This document shows positions 47,301-62,300 of a stretch of DNA of 64,000 bases, piece after piece; position 1 is the first letter of the stretch; the number at the start of each line of letters is the position of its first letter. The notes beneath the pieces were generated by a model. The model made no database searches. It was not told the origin of the DNA and saw only the letters and a program-made list of their open reading frames with translations. The position numbers were made by a program, and so were the translations under genes. Origin of the DNA: Anadara kagoshimensis (Eukaryota; Mollusca; Bivalvia; Arcoida; Arcidae); the NCBI GenBank assembly GCA_021292105.1, contig CM037870.1, forward strand, positions 16,981,087 through 17,045,086. The letters are read 5' to 3'.

Positions 47301-50300
47301 AATAGCTCATCTGAGCCTTTTGGCTCAGGTGAGCTAAAAAAATCTGATAATTTATCTAACATTAGACTAGTTTTTCTGCCTGATTTGATGAAATACAAGT
47401 TTTATCGAAAACGCGTGATACAGAATCTTGACACTGGTGAAACAACAATGGCGGTAAAGTACACATGTACTTCTCATTGTGACGTCGTTGGGGAATCTCC
47501 AATTTGTCAAATGTAAACAATGACGTCATTACTTCAAAACGTGTCATAACATAGTTCAGTGGTTTTCTCTGGTAAAATGTATTTTTTTCACATAAAGTAT
47601 TGGGTTTTTTATTATTTTAATGACCTAATATGAAATGTTAGATAAAAATATCATATACACAGTGTGTATACACAACCCTTCGTATCAGGTCTCGTCCATT
47701 TTTCGTAGCTATATCACTATTCGTCGTGCTTGTCGTAGTAAGGGTTGTACATACACACTGTGTATATAATATGTATTTATCAAATAACAAGGTTGGATAA
47801 ATGGAGACACTGTAAAATCTATATATAAAGACTGAAGGCCTTAAGAACTATGGACTTTATATAGAAATTCTGTTTAGTAGATATTTGATCCATGGAATGG
47901 GTAATGCAATGGTTGTCATAATTGACAGGCGGTCTTTAGATAGGGATGAATGTTATAGCAAGTTTAACTGTAATACGCTCCACTATCATCAGTCAAAAGA
48001 GAGATATAGTTTAACTATTACCATCACCTGGAGACTACTATCCCAGCGGTCCACCATTATCAGTCAAAGGGAGGTAATAAGCCTCACCACATGACTGTCA
48101 ACAGTCAAAGGGAGATAACAGACTTTCTGTTGAAATTTTAATAATTCATGTAATTATTTTTTTCTTCAAAACAGACATTAAAATCTCATTCTTTTTGTAT
48201 TTAAAACAACTGATAACTGATTCCTATGGTAACATTAAAACTATATACAAACTTTCCAAAACAACTAAACAAGATAAATTGTAAAATTACCTTTGTTTTC
48301 AAAATTTCCACCACTAAATGGCATTGTTGGTATTTTGGGGCCTTGCCCAGAATCATAGTAAAAGTTAATATTAATTAATACATACCTCTAAAAACTCAGA
48401 CACACTTTCGATCGGATAGAGTATAATAAATGCAGACGCTCCTGTACATATAACTACATTTACTAAAAATAAATCTGAAATAAATAAATGTAAAGACAAT
48501 GTTAGTTACTGGTAGTATTAATACAAGATACTGATACGGATACTTTATAGAGTGCTGACTCTATATATGGGAGGTTGTGGGTTTGAACCCCAGCCAGGTT
48601 TGACCAAGACTTGAAAATAGCTAGTGAATGTTCTTTCGCCAAGCACTCAGCATTTAGAAATGAATATCACTATGTCCATTGGAATAAACCTTCAAAACCA
48701 ATGCCCCATGTCACAACAGGCATGGTGCATTAAAGAACTCTCCCTTTGACAGCAAAGGTAAATATTTCTGCAACTTTACCTATAGCTGGTGACTTCACGA
48801 TATAAGTGAAATATTTTTGACTGGGACGTAAAACCCTTTCATTCATTCAATCAATAAATATACTTCTAATAAATATACTGATAAATCATACCTCCCTTTA
48901 CAATAAAACTTTGATTCATTACCACATTTTGTTGGCACTACCAGTATATCTACTGATCAATAAAGGCCTAATTATAAGAATAAACATGGTAAAATGCATT
49001 GTTGGGCTTCAAAAATTGTGAGGTGATAAGCTGGGTGGCAAAGTTATCAAGGGGCATCATTAGAAAAGTAATACCCATATCTTATTTCTCTCTCTTTTGA
49101 AGCCAATCCAGGGACGTTTATTTTTAAACCACTACAGTAGTTCAGTGTTTAGAGTCCTCACTTCATGTGGGAAGTCGTTAGTTCAAACCCCGGCTGGGTC
49201 TGACCAGGACTTGAAAATAGGTAATGACTGTTTTTTTGCCGCCATTTAGAAATGAAAGTCACTCTCGGTCGACATTGCCCTAAGCGCACTTCAAAGGTCA
49301 AAGTTTCTGGCATTTGACCTATAGCTGGTGACAACTTGATATAAGTGATATATTCTCAACTGGGATGTACAACCCCATTCAATTATTCATTCCATCTCCC
49401 CTTTGATATGGTAATAAATACTGTCAAATCCAATTGCAGTAAAGCCTGTGGTTATTCAAAGTTTGCAAGTTTGAAGGACAACGGAAATTCTAATTTGCTT
49501 TTATTTTATCATCATAAGTTATGACAAATCATTGGGAATTCTACGTTTGAAATATCAAAATTACCTGTACTACAAGTATTGATTTGATATGTAGTTGATG
49601 AAGCTAGCTAGATAGGAAATGCTTATCCTTCCGAAGCACCTAGTCTCATTTCTTTGGTGGAATTTCACATGTTTAACTTTTTGTCAGTCTTTTACTTTGA
49701 TTTTGTTATTATGATTTGGACAAGGACTGACATGTTTGTGTTTGATTTACATATATTTAACTTACAATTTGTAAACATGGTTTTTCTGTATGGTGGTCCC
49801 TTAGCAAATGTAATAGCTAGGGTTATATACTGGAACATGGAGATGTAAAATACAACAGAGTTTTCGTAACTTCTGTAATCATCTTCATCATTCTCAACAT
49901 AGGGAGAAAACCTGTAGGTAAAGTAAGTAAAACAATTTAATGCAAATTTTAATTTCAAAGTGTTTCCCCTTAATAGCAAGGTTAAGTAAGAATTTGAAAA
50001 TCCAATGCAGAAAATTAGTTTAAACAATATTTATTCATCGTTAAATACAAATAATACAACACAAAACAAACTTTAAACTGGATTCAGGAACAAGTGCTAG
50101 CTTACTTAAACCTGTCTTAATGTAGAAAATTAATATATGTGTTAATATATCCACTACAATGGATACCATAATCAAACCTGAGCCTAGCATCCAGTCTATT
50201 GCAGTACATGCATATAAAAATAAAGTGTCTTGTCATTGTAAGGATGCAAGTCACGTCTGACTGGATTACAGGAGTCTCTGTGGTTGAGTGCGCATTTATG

Positions 50301-53300
50301 GGTCAATGCCTCTCAACATCTAGGTTAAGGGCAGATCCTAGTGCGAGAAAGTTTATCAGTTCCCTTGTTGAAGGTCGGTGATTTTCTCTGGACACTCCGA
50401 TTTCCACCACCATCCCAGAACTGGTCGTCTTGATATAAGTTAAAGAATCTTGACTGGGGCATAAAACTCCTTTACTCTGATCCTTGCAATGGGGATACAA
50501 AAGGAAGATTACCTTAAACATTTGTTATATATTAATTAATATCCAAAATATTTTTCAAAATTTTCACACATAACTTCACAGGGTGGGTTTACAAATCAAA
50601 AGTCTCAACATTATTTCAGCTAAATGAAAACAGTATTACAGCAACATCATACTGACCATGGTTGTTGTTGAATGTGTAGAAAACACAGTAACTGTACACC
50701 TAGTTGTATACCCATCTGTAGTACTATTGTCATGATCGGGAATACACTGGTTAAACTAACAGGTGGGGGTGACGACGCCAGTACTGGATACGGCTGTGTT
50801 CTTCCAACTGTAAACATTAAAACAAGCATTAAAATTAACTATATGTTTCAGGGCAGTACAATAAGGCTTGTCCAAATGATCTGTACTCATCAACAGTGTG
50901 CCCTTCCAGAACACCCAGCCTCACTCCCAACTTTCTTACTTAAATTAAACCATTTCGCAACTATTAACTTTCCAATATGGACTTTAGCTGAATATTTGGT
51001 ATGAATAAAACCATTTTTGGAAACAAATTCACAACAATTAAATTTTGTGACTACTTTGACCTCGCAATACCCACAAAAGTTAATCACACGCAAAAAAAAG
51101 TTGGTTTACAGTAACCTGTTTAACTTAACTTCAGTTGGCAGTTTTAAAAGTTCTTGCTTTACTTATAGGGATTATGGTTTAGACATGAAATTGTATGTTT
51201 GTGTTTGATAAAGATACATGTCATCTGGGTCATTGAAAGTAAAAAGTGTAAACCAAGACATTTAGCAATCTCCATCTTCATAACTTTGATTTTTTATCAA
51301 GTTGAATTTATTTTCTGTATGTGGGAGGTCAAAATTTGAACCCTGGGTGGCTCTGACCAAGACCTGACCTGAAAACCACTTAGCTACATATACAAGAGTG
51401 AAACAATTACATCTTATTTAACACAATGTCATATTCAACCTACAGTGAAAGCTCATTATAAAGCCTCTCCAAAACTTTACAACCTTGCTTCGCACCACAG
51501 AATTTTGTAGTTACATAGTATATCTATTTATGTTATTTCTCCCTTAGTTTATCACCAAACTCCTTTATTATGATAATAATATTTATGTATATATGATATT
51601 TTTGTTAAACAGCTGTTTCTGTACAGGTTGTTTGTTATCTGATTTCATGTCAATATTTTCATTGCATAAATTGACAACTTGTTGTAGTTTTTGGTAACAC
51701 ATTGTGTAGAACAGATGTCAAAATCTGACTGAACAAATAGTGATGATCAATAGTTGATTTACAGGTAAAACCTCTATTCATTGCCAACATGTGTTCAATC
51801 AAATTTAAAATCACAAATGGGTTTGGCAATAAATCGTGGGAGGCTTATAAAGAATAAAAAAAAATAGATTTTGGGACTCCTAAAAGGTGTGAGGATAAGC
51901 AAGGTAGCAAAGTCATTGAGGGACATTATAATGAGATGAAGTAAGGGACACTTACATGAAACACTTAATGTTGACAGCAAAAACAAGTCGATGTACAAGA
52001 ATTCAAAATCTGTAAGATTGGCCCCAATCTGAAAAACAGAATACATATATAAGTATACTTAAATCAAATGTATGTCAAAGCACAAACATACTAACCAATG
52101 TCCAAATCACAATTCTAAAATCAAATTAAATCTTTGAAAACTGGCAAATTAAGTTAAACATGTGAACTTTCACCAGAGAAGTGAGACCATTGCTCTGGGA
52201 AGGATAAGCACCTCCTGTTAAGCTAGCTACACCTGCCATATGTAAAATCAAAATATAAAATAAAAGGAACATGGGACTATGGGGCAAAGCATTGTCAAAA
52301 AAAAATTCTGAAATACTTCAATAACATATCGTTGATACTCTTGATAAAAATTATGCTAAAAATATATACATGTACATGTATACAGAAAATGGGGATTAAT
52401 CTATGGTTTCAAGGAAACTATCCTATGGGGTAAAATTGAACCAGTACCTGAGGAATATCTACATGAAGAACAATTTGGTGGCTCCTACAAACTAAATTCA
52501 AATCCCACCCTGGCAGGTACTAATGTCTACTCTCTTACCAAAAGGAAGGTGTCACTTTTTCCGCTTGATAATTCATGAACTGACTGTCTCGACATAATTA
52601 AGAGATTTTGACAGAGAGGTTAAGCAATATTATTGTTACCTTGGTAAAATAAGCCAAATTTCCTAAATTTACGAAAAAATAGACCCTTTTAAAAAGTTTT
52701 TAAGTATTTTTTCACAAATTTTGCTAAAATAAGTACTTTTTGAAAGAGTTTTTCAGAAATTAGTTGCTAATGGTGAACTTGGCTACCAGAAATGGGAACA
52801 TACATGGAATATTACTCACTCCACTGTAAAGTAATATTTTATCAGTACTTACTGAGTATAAGAGACACACAGTCACAAACTGAGTTAGACTATAACATGC
52901 CATGTACTTAAAGATCCCAAATGATGTAGTGAGGGCACATCTTCCTTCTCTGTAAAATAACAGGAAAATTAGACTTTTATAAACAAACATTGACGAGTGA
53001 GACTAATATAATCTTATATTAGTAACAGTGTAAGATATAGATATCTTAGATGAGGATGAGTATTTTCCTGTCCAGAAAGAGCTATAGAGAGTTCTGGACA
53101 TTGAAAATATTCATCTGAGTTTGAGATATTGGTATCTCACACTGTTACTAGTGTAGGATTTTTTTCACACACATTTGCAACATGATTTTTACATGGAGAT
53201 TTGCATTAAATGTTAGGTTTTAATACCACCATCTGTGTCTTCTTATGACCATGTGATTGTGATTTTGACGTTGAGAAAATAGTTGGCTAGCAAAAGTGAA

Positions 53301-56300
53301 GTCACCCATGGCCCCATATACAAGTACCTAGTTCAAAGATTAATGCACCCTAATCCGCAGGTAAAGTTAATCAAAAGTGACACTGGTTTGGCACTTTTTA
53401 ACTTCAATTTCATATTGCATGACCTGTGTGTCTTTGCACCAAGATGCTTAACCATAACTCAATGTCTGCAATGTGTGAGTTACTTCCTTCTTCTGCTAAT
53501 TGTCACATGTTTATGTACAGTGTGTCAAGTGTGACCTGGCTGTTTGACCTTTAATTTGATTGGGCTTGTAAAACTATGTTATTTAGGTAAGACAGCATGT
53601 TTCATTACCATAAACACTGGTACACAGTATTAGTATCATCTATCCTTATATATCAACTTTATATAGCCCCTAAATTACACAATGGATATGTCTGTTTGAA
53701 TATGTATATTAAAGGTCAAACGGCCAGGTCAAACTTTACGCACTATACTTCTGCTGATTTACAAACATAGTTCCATGGCAAATTAACCAATCACTATACA
53801 AGAAATTTTTTGACGGGTGACAAAATCATATAACCCTTACTCTATAACTTTAGGTACGCATTCTATATTGTCTGTTTTAGATGTGAATGGCGACGCTACC
53901 GAGGCTTCCGCTTGGGATAACGATATTCCTGCGTGTGCTGTCTTCAGGGCCCCGCAGTCATTAGCACCATCACCACACATACCGATGTAATACCTGGAAA
54001 AATTTATTAATTAAATAATTAAATGTTAATATTATTGTACAGTAAAACATTATATAGGCCCTCAATATCTTGGCCACCTCATTTATTGTCACACTATTTT
54101 GAAGTCCTAGAATCTGTTTGTGGAAATATTTTTTTATAAACTTCCCTTGATTTACAGCCAAAAACTGTAATAAATCCGAAATTTGCTTGAACAAAGAATG
54201 GTTATATACGGTAACAAGGTATTTTAATATAAGAAATATTGCTTAAAATCTTTCAGTTTACCGTACTGAAATATAATAAAGTTTGGCTTTCACAAAAGTT
54301 TTTTGTCTTTCTGTTGATATATCTTACAGATAATTTTTATTACTTTACTCAATATTAAGGTCTATCCGACATTAATTTACAATAACAAATACATTAATCT
54401 ATTAACAATAACAACCTCTTGGTCTAAGGGAGATAATGTACAATTCTAAATTATATTGCTACAAAAAACCGATTTCAATGAAACTGAATTACAACAACCA
54501 GAAAAGGCCTTGGTTTCACATTCATCCCTTAACTAAGATTTTCCTTAACTTAAATCTGGCTATTTGTTAAGAATTTATGGTAGAACAAATTGAAAATTTG
54601 AACAAAAAGACAAAATTAGAATATCAACTTATAATGATCTTAAATTTGACACATAAAATGCATAAATATCTTAAAAACTAACAAAATTATAAAAATTAAA
54701 ATACACCACATTTAAGTTAAGAAAAATCTTAGTTATGATGTGATTGTGAAACTGGAGCCATTTACAGCTGCATATAAGACAAGGGTCATTAAAATATACC
54801 TACCCAAGTTTCTGTAACATTTCCACCAGTTGTGCTTTCTGATCAGGTGACATTCTGGCAAAAACAGTACCTCTTACAGCAATCTACAAATAATTTTAAT
54901 GTACGAGTAGTTACGGATTTTTTTTAACAACTTTTCTATTTACAATATCTATATTTTAGCTTCTATTATTCCATGCAGCATTTAACAAGTAAAACTATTT
55001 AGTAAAACCTCATTCTAATGCCCTGTGATAACTTTACCACCTCTTTAATGGCCACAGTATTTTGAACTCCCAAATCTCAATCTATTTATTGTGATGCCCC
55101 TTTTCAACAAATGGTGGAAGTATCAATGTTAAATGTTTTTGTATATTTTTAAATCAACACTGGGACAAGAGGTTAAGTTTTTTTCAACGAATCCAAATAA
55201 TTTGCAATTCCTTGGAAACTCCACAGTATAGTAGTTGCTGAGAAAACTGTTACGAAACTTTTTGTTTTAGACAGAAGGACAGAGATTCAAAGACTGCATT
55301 TTGATGGATTGTTACACCCAATACAATTTGTCTCGTCACATTGTTTGAGAGACATTACAAAGAAAACACCTACAGTGCATGTTGTACCTTCCGATTTTGT
55401 TCACAAGATGAATTGGTACCTTACCTTTGACATGACGTCTGGAAAATGTTCTCGTATAATGGCGAAGGATTTTCCACTGACAGCAAAGTGAAATCTGGGA
55501 TTAGATTCATCTATAACAATTCTTAAAGAGTTCTGTAAAATAATATGGTAAGCAGTTTATTAATAACTGATATCAGAACAGTCAGATTAAAATCTACTAA
55601 ATAACATTCAAACCAGACAAGATCTAAATCTCTTCAAAGTGATTTATCTTTTTCACCTTCTGCTTTTTTGGATTGGGGAAATTTGCTAATTTTTTATAAT
55701 CTAAGAAAATTTGGAATACAGTAATGTATATAGCAAACCACATTAAGACATGTTTGCAATGACATCCCAATTTTAAAGATGTAGTATTGTAATAATATTT
55801 AAATATTAAAGTTAAAAGTTAATTACAAAGTAATTTTTTATACATCTATGTAAACAATTTGGTTGTGAATTCCACTATATGTCTTAAAGGTTGTTTTGGA
55901 AATTTTATGGTTTTGTTTTTAGGAGGCATATTGAGTGAAAGTGAAAAAATCTTGATTGGTGCATAAAATGCCATTATTCAACTCCGCCCCGTTAGTTGGG
56001 AAAAATAAATGGATATGGAACAGGAAACTGGGTGATAATCCTACCTTTTCATGAGTGACTTCTTCCACTTTTTTATTCATATCATCAGCATACACAAACT
56101 CTAGTTGTGGTTGGGTATTGCCATCGGGTGGAAAGAATGCCTCAGCCATAATGACTGAATCTTGTGGCTTCACCATGCCACATTCACGAGCCACACTTAT
56201 AGCTGTTAACATGTTATCACCTGTAAATATAAAAAAAATTAAGAATAAACTTCCATAAGCAAGTTTTTATATATTACATTGTAAAAAGGGTAACATAAAA

Positions 56301-59300
56301 AGCACAATTTCTGGATTCAAACGACTACTGTTTAAACTTATCAGACTTGACATGACTTAAAGAATTTGACATCCCAAACATTGATACAATAGAAGCTACA
56401 AAATAGATCTATACAGCTCTGGATGGACTACTTTTTATATTTACTTCTTTCACTGCACCAGACTGTACAGGTTATGTTAATGTATACTGTGACATGTAAA
56501 TGGATCCCACCGTATTTCATTCACAATATCTACATGTCAACAGATCCATTACATGTATCACAAACATATCTCACAATAGAACAGATTTGTTCCATTTGTG
56601 TCCCTTCCAGGAACAATTATTTCAAATGCAAACTTATTTCATGGTGAGGCGACTTTCAACAAAATCCAAGCGACAGCAATTCTTAACATCTCTGCTATGT
56701 TATGCCATACATAAAAGTAAAATTTAGCTGCCCAATAAATATATCAGTGGTACCTTTGTATTTCTCGTTAATATACTTACCAGTTATCATTACAGTTCTA
56801 ATATTAGCATTCAGTAACTGATGTATCACAGGTAAAGTCTGTGGTTTAAGTTTGTTCTCCATGACAACCAAACCCAAAAATATCAAGTCCTTCTCGACCT
56901 GCTCTCTACAAAATCAACCAAATTATGTCATAATTTCAAGATGTTTTTGCAAACTGAAAAGAGACTGGAATCTGGCTGGAAAAATGTTAAAAAAAATTCT
57001 GATTAAAACTTGCTAAGTGAAGTTATATAGATGGGTTGGTGGATTATTAATTTATGTAAAAGTCAATTCATTTCACTAATATCAAGGTGGTCAGTTCTGG
57101 AATGGTGGGGTAAACTGGAGTACCCAGAAAAACACCAACCGGCAGCAAGTGAATTGACCTTATTTCTACAACTAAGATCTGATAAAGTGGGATACGAACC
57201 TAGACAGTGAAAAACACTCGGATCCATAAGCTTAAGACCACAGAAGTTAATTTTTTTAATGGAGTATTATGCCAGTCAAGATTTTTTCACTTAAAAGTTA
57301 TATTGAGACTGTCAGTTTAGGAATGGTGGAGGAAACTAGAGTGCTGGAAAATACCACTGATCTTTCGCCAAGTGAACTGAAGAATATAAAAGAGATTCAA
57401 GATAAACGAAATTTCAAGTTACCTTTGCATTCGTTGTATTTTGACATAGTTGACTTTTGATGATAATGGTTTCCATGCCACTGCCAGGACTCTGTAACCA
57501 TGCTGAGTATACTGTGTGAGGGCGTCATGAAAATTATCTGGAACTGTAATATACATAACGATAAATAAATAATAATGGAACTTATGTCTTTGAACTTATT
57601 GAATTGAAATGCATTGTAGATATGAATAGGTATAGGTAATTTTTGGATGGAATTTACTGCAGTTTCGTTTAAAAAAACAGCTTTAAACAGACATGTTTAA
57701 AGAGTGGAGTAAAAGAATTTTACCCCCCCCCCCTCAAGACAGTCTATTCAGGGAGAGTAGAGGAAACCAGAGTGTTCAGAGAAAATGGCTGACCTTCAGA
57801 AAAGAAATAAACTAGAATCTATCTTGAGTGGGACTGGAACCTAGGTAGTGAGAGGCTATAAAAGTTTTTTTTGTTGAAATATGAAACAAAGGGGTCTTTT
57901 AAAAATAACAGAAGTGGTCTTAATGGACAGGTGTTTTTTATATAAAGGTGGTTGCTGTAGAATTTGGCAAAGTTCATTTATTTGACATTTGTTCATTTTT
58001 GCTATATTGCTGATATTTTTAGCATGTCAGGTACAACACATGCATCAACATACCTGTATTGGGCTGAGATAGTAAAAGTATCATTTCCAGAGATCCTTTG
58101 GTATAAAGTTAAATTTTTACTTATTTATTTATTATTAATTTTTTTTTATTATTTTCACTTTTTATTTTTTCTTACCTGTATCAGCCTGAGATAGGGAAGC
58201 TATCATTTCCGGAGATCCTTTGGTATAGAGTTCAAAGTTTTGACCTGACAGCTTTCTACATATGACTGACATTCGTTGTAGACTCGATGAAAATGTAAAT
58301 TGTCGTACTATACCAATTTCGTTCGAAGGAATGTTAGTCTGAAATGGAACAATAATTATGTATAGTATTACTCAACAAGAGGCTTATGGGCCTTAATGCT
58401 CACCTGAGGAAATGTCCCATCTTTCCTGCAGAAGTTCAATGATCTATTACTTAATGGATTTCACCAATGCACCATGTGATCCCTCCAACATTTGTGTGGA
58501 ATGATTATTTCCACTGGATATGGAATCACATTGGTTGATGTTTTCCCATAGAAATGACGTTACTACTGGAATTTTTCCAAAGCATTCCACACAAACTTTA
58601 AAAAGTATTGGTCACCTAGTACACTGGCAAAATCTACCATAGGGGTTTTCAACATTTTCCCACAATGTGAGCCAAAATGGCTAATGGACGCTTATGTCTG
58701 AAATATCCTTTTTAAAAGTGACAATTTTTACCAAATTTGTGAAAAAATACTTTAAAAGCACTATATTATGGAAATTTGTTTACCAATAATTTTTAAATTA
58801 GTAGACACCTAGCTAAGACTTATTGTTTATTTTCTATTTGGCATTAAATGCATTCACAACCAAGTTATGTGGATTTATAGGCCCTAACAGCTGAATGATT
58901 ACGAGGCTAGGGTAGATATTTGTCGGAAAATCACTAATGGCTTCAAAATTACTGTTCATATTTCAAACTAGCAAAAATTTTCATTGTCAAAATGTTTCTG
59001 TATCCAAGGTTGTCTTGGGATATCCTATTTTTCCATGTTCTTTCTGTGGGGGATGTAGCTAGCTATACAGATGCTTTCCTTTCATAGCATCCACTCTCAC
59101 TTCACTGTTGGAAGTTCACATTTTACTTAGTTTGCAAGAAACCAAAGTTTTTACTTTGCTTTTGGGATTGTGTTTTAAACATGGACTGGTATGTTTGTAT
59201 TTAATTTACTGGGTAAGCAACACAACCTAACTCTCATGTATATGAATCCTTAATAAAATGTAAATGTGATAATTTTTTACCAATTCTGTCATATCAAAAG

Positions 59301-62300
59301 CTGACTTGATGACATCTGGCCTCGATCCTGGACGTACAACTGTGGGTACCATCATATCAAATCTTGTCTGTTCTGCACCGGGCTCATCCAATTCCTATAA
59401 TAACAACTAGAACTGTCAGTGACGTTGACATACACTAAAATTTGTAGCAGGAGATAGATTGACATATCCAACAGGCCAGGGGTCAAGGGGGCACCTAGAC
59501 CGAAAACAATTTTCAGGTCTTCTGAAGGCAATTTTATGAATTCTAACTGGTCAATTAGGTCAATCTGCCTGTTGCCGCCTTTTATGGAAAACACTGACCC
59601 CCTCTCAAAGTTTTATCATTGGGTCAATCATAAGAATCTCACATCATTATCAGACAAAAACTGTATCATGCGTTACTGAATAAACCTGCAGACAAAAATA
59701 TGTCTACTGACAAGAAAAACATTCTAAGTCAGGAACTCACATTGATTCCTGATAATTCTATAAACTAATACTAATCATGCAAATAATTGTAAGTAACACA
59801 GGTTCTTATCACAAGTAACATATGTGCATAATTTTAGAAATTGGATCATGCTGAATTGAATAACCCTCCTTTTAAATGTGAAAATCAGCTAGGTGTTTGT
59901 GAAAAAAAAACATATGATTTTTAATTGTGTATTGGGGCCCCAATATAAGCCCCAAACATGGACCAGTGAAACCCTTGCCAAAAGGGTAAACTATCCAAGT
60001 ACACATTTCTATACATGGTAAATCTTATGGCATTACCCAGTAGTTTCAAACACAGTTAGAAACAGTGGATGTAAAAACTTCTATGCATCTTAAATCTGAT
60101 ATACTTACCCATCCTGTGGATTCAAACATAATTAGATCCAGTGGGTCACCGTTAATTTTTCCATCAATAATTGTAAGTGAGTGACATGTTGCCATGGATA
60201 CCATCAAACTTGTCTCTTGTAATTCACTCAGGTCGGTTATTTCTTCTTCAAATCTTCAACAAAAAAGAAATAATTTAAATTATTTCCAATTGTTTGTTCT
60301 GAATTTTGTCTGAATGTCAGCATACATTGAAAAATTTTACATTATCAGAATGAGTTCAGGATTTTCAGACAAAATTCAGAATACAGATCAAAGTGTACAG
60401 AAAGATTCCAACACCAAATTTTGACTAAAGAAATATTCATAATGAATTCAGACATTTTCTGAAATATTCGGACAAAATTAAAAATGATAGAGTCGAGTCG
60501 TCTACCCAGTAATATCATCCTTTTTCAGTCTATTTATAGTAACTAACATTGGTCATGTGATCAGTAGCAATGATGACGCCATTGTATTAATGATCCATGT
60601 GATGATGACAGTTTGATTTTAAAACGTTGAAATTATTGACATTTAATTATTATATTAAAATTATAAGCACTATTATTGCAAAATTATTTTTTGTTTAGTT
60701 TATCATGTTTAACCCCAAAAACTGATGTGCAAACTTTGGAATACCAGTAACCTGCAAACAGAAAACATGAAAGTTAATTCTTAAGTGTAAAAGGGAAAAA
60801 ATGAAATGGTGTGATTCTATATCCAGGGAAAAATAATTATTTTTAGTTAAGCATATACTACATCATACCTTCCTTTGTTAACGGGTACAACTCCTTGCAG
60901 CATCAGACCATCTTCTGTGAGAGTACCTGTCTAGAAATCAAAATACAAACTCAGTTGCTTGACTATAAAACCATTGTAGCGTCTAGAAATTAGAGCTGCA
61001 ACGATATACCGGTAATACCGGTATGGATAAGAAAAAAACGATTATCGCAATATGATATTTACATACAATTTTTGTGTCATACCCACAATTTCTGGTTGTT
61101 TTAACTGGTTATTGACAGTACATATATGTGTCATTTCAGATGATTAAATGATGTTTAAATGCATTGCTCATTATTTCTTTCATTCAGTTGGAAAAACATA
61201 AAAGATTTTCAACAATTACTTTTTTACATGTGACAAGTGTAGCTAACTAGACAAGAGTTGCTTACCATTCCAGAGCACTTCTCTGGTTGAAGTTCATGTG
61301 TTTAACTTAATTTGCCAGTTTTCAAAGTTTTGACTTTGCTTTTTTGATTGTTATTTGAACATGGCCTGGTATGTTAGTGCTTAATTTGACTGATATATTT
61401 GTTTTTGGTTGTATTTGTATGTCTTGTCCCAAAATCTAAGAATACAAATTACTCCAAAATCATATTCAATGTGGCAAATTTCCTAACTTCACAGATTCCA
61501 AAGCTAGAACAAAAGAGAAGACTTACCTTGTCAAAGCACACAGCATTTATACTTCCACAAATGTTAATACTTCTAGGACTAATGCAGTAGATACCATCCC
61601 GTTTAAGTCTTCGTTGTGCAAATACTATCCCAACAGCCAATGCTGCAGGAAGTGCTGGTGGCACAGCGATGGTTATGATGTCCAGTGAATGTAGGGCAAT
61701 TCCCCGGAAATCTTCTCCAATCTGTATCTAGATAAAATACACATGAAATGACACATTAAACGGCAACCATTACTGTGGAATATGACATATATGTAGGTCA
61801 AGGTCAATGAAGTAAAATACTGAGGCCCATTCATGCACTTGCAGTTCAACAGTGATTGCTTGCGAAAGCACAAGTGGTCAACAACAGTCAACATTGAAAA
61901 TTGTTTGTCTAAGATTAAAGATGTGCAAGCTGAATGGAAAGCAGACAGATAAACAAGCCCCTGGTGACACAGATGAAATGGAATTTGTATCAAATACAAA
62001 AGTAACAGCTTAAATAAATGAAGAAAAGATGTGAAGAGAGTTACATGTTTTGGATAGACAAAACAACAAACATCCCTTCACCCACAGGATCATTTGATCA
62101 AGGCAAGTAGAAACAAGCTTACTCAATATTGCATCAGTAATACATGTCCCTTGTAAGCCACAATTACCAGTAACACCTGAAAACCTACACTTTGCAATAT
62201 TTTGTTGAGAAAAGACAGGTGGATGGAGGGATGGTGAAACAAGTAGACATGCATGTTCATAATGAGACTTACATAACTATAACTTATGTTGAACATGATG

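Larger units (their letters stand above)
45099..48385 (-). other. ATP13A intron holding the 2.15-kb element
   Basis: Besides the Helentron-like element (45191-47337), it holds a CRE cluster and MITE J. 47790-48360 carries only a decayed 'gtcaaagggaggtaa' repeat. Confidence 0.6.
50808..56780 (-). other. ATP13A introns in the middle of the gene
   Basis: Most intronic DNA here is AT-rich and unremarkable. Decayed MITE G text lies at about 51763-51940, 54052-54230 and 55003-55110; a SINE-B scrap at 52470-52625; MITE E at 52640-52800. Near 55225-55290 is 'gagaaaactgttacgaaact', shared with the right flank of the 81-bp array. 54240-54790 and 56230-56690 show nothing I recognise. Confidence 0.55.
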
